This document shows, one piece after another, positions 61,635 through 64,000 of a stretch of DNA of 64,000 nucleotides. The notes under the pieces are model-generated. The model saw nothing but the letters and a program-made list of their open reading frames with translations. It made no database searches and was not told where the DNA came from. Source of the stretch: Nematocida parisii ERTm1 (Eukaryota; Microsporidia); assembly GCF_000250985.1 (NCBI RefSeq), contig NW_013524648.1:293823-357822 (forward strand). The letters run 5' to 3'. Position numbers and translations under genes: made by a program. How positions within the stretch are numbered: the first letter of the stretch is position 1; every line of letters starts with the position of its first letter.

Positions 61635-64000
61635 TGTACTTTAGATACTGTATAGTGTTATTATACATAACAAATATAAAAGCAAGAATGGTATGGAAAG
61701 ATGTAAAAGAATTTAAAAAAATTGTTGTTGGTTCATATAAAGGTGTGGATAGAATGGTATATCCACAGAGCTCTTTGCATCCTACAAACTTATATATCAA
61801 TAGTAAACGTGGTGAAATATATAATCTAAGCGAGTTTGGTTGTCAAGTAGAGATGAAATATAAAATGGAAGTTACAGCTAGTGAATCTGGCAATAATGTC
61901 TATAAATGCAGTAAAACAACTGATAAGAATGGCATTCGTGGTTTAGAAAATAACCAACCTTGCTCTTCAGATATATATTTGAAATTTTATAGGTGTTTAA
62001 TTGAGATGTTTCCTACAGTGGATGGAAGAGCAACAATTTATTCAGAAGAAAAATATTCATTTTTAGCTTTTCTTAATAATATTCCAGAGAAAAAAGACAG
62101 GCTGAGACTGCTTGCTTCTTTGTTTTTACTTTCTATGGGGGTAGATATTTCTTTAGAAATAAAAACAAATGAAGCTAAACATGACGTGCTTGTTCTTAAA
62201 ACATCTAAATATAGCACTGAGAATTACTTTAGTACTGAATTGAAGCTAGGAAATAGAATTTACAAAAATAAAATGGATAAAAATAAATCATGTTTGCTAG
62301 ATGATAAATATTATTACACGCAAACTGAAAATATAGTTGATTTATATAAAGAAGCCAAAGATAAAGAATCAGAAAATATATACAATCCTATTGCTGATTT
62401 CAATACTGCACGTGCTGTATGTATGACTAAATTACTTATACAAACATATATAGTTGAGTATCTATCTACTAAAGAAGATATGAAAGCATATCTTATAGAA
62501 ACATTTAATATACTAAAAGAAAATGTTGAAGCATTAAGAAAAAAAAAATATTTAAAGTTAAAGCCTGCAGAAACAATCGCTATAACTGTTTTAAATAATA
62601 TATTCTGCCCTATAAATGAAGAATTGTTAAATATAGAAACAGAAATCATTGAAAATATAGAAATTATTAATAACCATGTGAATGAAAATATGTTTATTCC
62701 CTTTAATCGAGAACTATCCATGCCAGATGTTTTACGTACTTACTACAAAAACAATGAATTATCCCCAACTGACATGGCTTCTAGTTCTATGAATACATCC
62801 AACCCATCCATGCATTTCTCTTCTACTAACCTAGAATATCTTTCTGGTTTAGAAAAGTTTACTATTGGAACAGAAACTAGCATACTTACTCTACTTTGCT
62901 GTTGCTTCTATGACAGTCCTGAGATGGAGTACACTCTTAAAACAATTGAAAATTCTCCCGTAGAATTAAAGCAGTTCTTTACTAAGTACAGAGACCTATT
63001 TGACACAGAAGATTTAAGTGTTCACTATGACTGGTATAAATTGTTTAATACTTTGACACATAAGAATTCATCAAATTCTAGCCATAAGCCCCAGTATTGT
63101 AATGGAGGATTGCTAAGCATGCTTTCTATTATTTTAGACATAACTAATATGTCTGAAGATATAAAGAAAGAATTAAATGAGCATATTAAAAAAGTAAGAG
63201 AAGAAAAAAACTTAAGCTCAAAACTGACGGCGGATACTAATAATTTAGTTAATAAAATATTGGCCTTGCTTTCATTCAATAAAAAAATGGAAGTATCGGC
63301 AGACACAGATCTTAGAATAGGCACACTTAAAAACCATGAATCTGATATATTTGGGAAATTGCATATAAGCATCTCCACTACTTCTTCAATTGTGAGAGAA
63401 TTAACTATCAATTTTAATTTTGATAAAACAACTGCTGAATATGTGGGTATGTCATCAAACCATGATTCTTTGGTAAACAAGTGTATTTCTTCTATGTGTG
63501 ATACAGCAATGAAATTCAAATTTCATCCTACTGGCACCAATTTAAATGAAATTTTTAGTTTCATTATATACAAAGCGGATAAATTAAAGAGTACGCTATA
63601 TGAAGAGGAACCGCTATCCCCTATTATATGTTTTAATTATACTCTACTTAAGTTTAAAAAATTCGATCTATATCATCTATTTACATTTGGAAGAATTATA
63701 TATACATCCGATAAAAAGCAGATAGTAAATTGTATCTCATCAGTTGATTATAATATTGGTGATAAAAATAACTATCTTATTGGTAGAAATGTTATTATTA
63801 ATATTGTAGGAAGTATGATAAATTTCAAAACAAGCGCAATAGATAAAGTATTTTATGCTATTACTTCTGATTGGGAGATTGACTGCTTTAATGATAATAT
63901 AATAATGGATGAAAAAGTTTATTCGAAATTAAAGCCAGGTATTAGATTTGGGGTGGCAGATTTAAATTTTAATGATGATTTAATTGATGATTTTAATGAT
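61635..64000 (+). CDS. Large lineage-specific protein, incomplete at the window edge
   Basis: From ATG 61688 an uninterrupted frame of 771 codons runs to the last base, so the 3' end is missing. It begins MVWKDVKEFKKIVVGSYKGV. The protein is Lys/Asn/Ile-rich and helical with no recognised catalytic motif; YCNGGLLSMLSIILDI and TFGRIIYTSDKKQI stand out. Upstream, ATG 61635 opens a signal-peptide-like MYFRYCIVLLYITNI one base out of frame; a single extra A near 61679-61682 would fuse it to the main frame. I therefore give 61635 as the likely true start. The look is that of a Nematocida-type large gene family (signal peptide plus about 800 residues), which I infer without a search. Confidence 0.7.

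Overview
This window looks like a compact, AT-rich, intron-free eukaryotic genome, most likely a microsporidian and probably Nematocida or a close relative. The coding evidence is a 439-residue beta-tubulin, small-subunit protein uS11, Rad3/XPD, Dis3, NUG1, SAC1, CHK1, UBP14, UBP15 and OTU1. All use the standard code, none needs an intron, and many neighbours are separated by only 10-100 bp. The genus is an inference from large secreted/membrane paralogue families that look like Nematocida large gene families. No database search was possible.

Layout. 0-7 kb: three conserved minus-strand genes (P5B-type ATPase, XPD helicase, NUG1 GTPase). 7-8 kb: a GC-rich structured RNA candidate in AT-rich DNA. 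8-20 kb: lineage-specific genes, namely a signal-anchored protein interrupted by a 362-N gap, two small basic proteins with a 4-nt overlap, and a tandem pair of paralogues of over 1000 residues. 20-23.8 kb: gene-poor, with a decayed coding relic, a second structured RNA candidate closed by a long helix, and a 671-bp sequence present on both sides of a 20-N gap. 23.8-38 kb: mostly conserved genes (beta-tubulin, sedlin-like TRAPP subunit, SAC1, calponin-like protein, nucleolin-like RRM protein, DIS3, LSm protein) plus small membrane proteins. 38.5-54 kb: an unusual concentration of deubiquitinases (inactive-looking UBP14 paralogue, UBP14, OTU1, UBP15), with uS11, a beta-propeller protein, a membrane-anchored kinase, CHK1, an M16 peptidase and a Ser/Ala-rich secreted protein. 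54-60 kb: an ABCG-type protein with a degraded nucleotide-binding domain, an amino-acid permease, tRNA-Val(CAC) and a short-chain dehydrogenase. 61.6-64 kb: the start of another large lineage-specific gene that runs off the window.

Two technical themes affect interpretation. First, four conserved genes (P5 ATPase, both UBP14-type genes, the propeller gene) are each split by a one-base frame change at or next to an A/T homopolymer, and the start of the last gene looks the same. The required shifts go in both directions, which favours assembly errors or polymerase slippage over programmed frameshifting. Second, the duplicate around the 20-N gap looks like two unmerged, slightly different haplotypes. 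Many open frames begin at TTG or GTG; in most such cases an ATG a few codons inside is the better start, and I give that coordinate.
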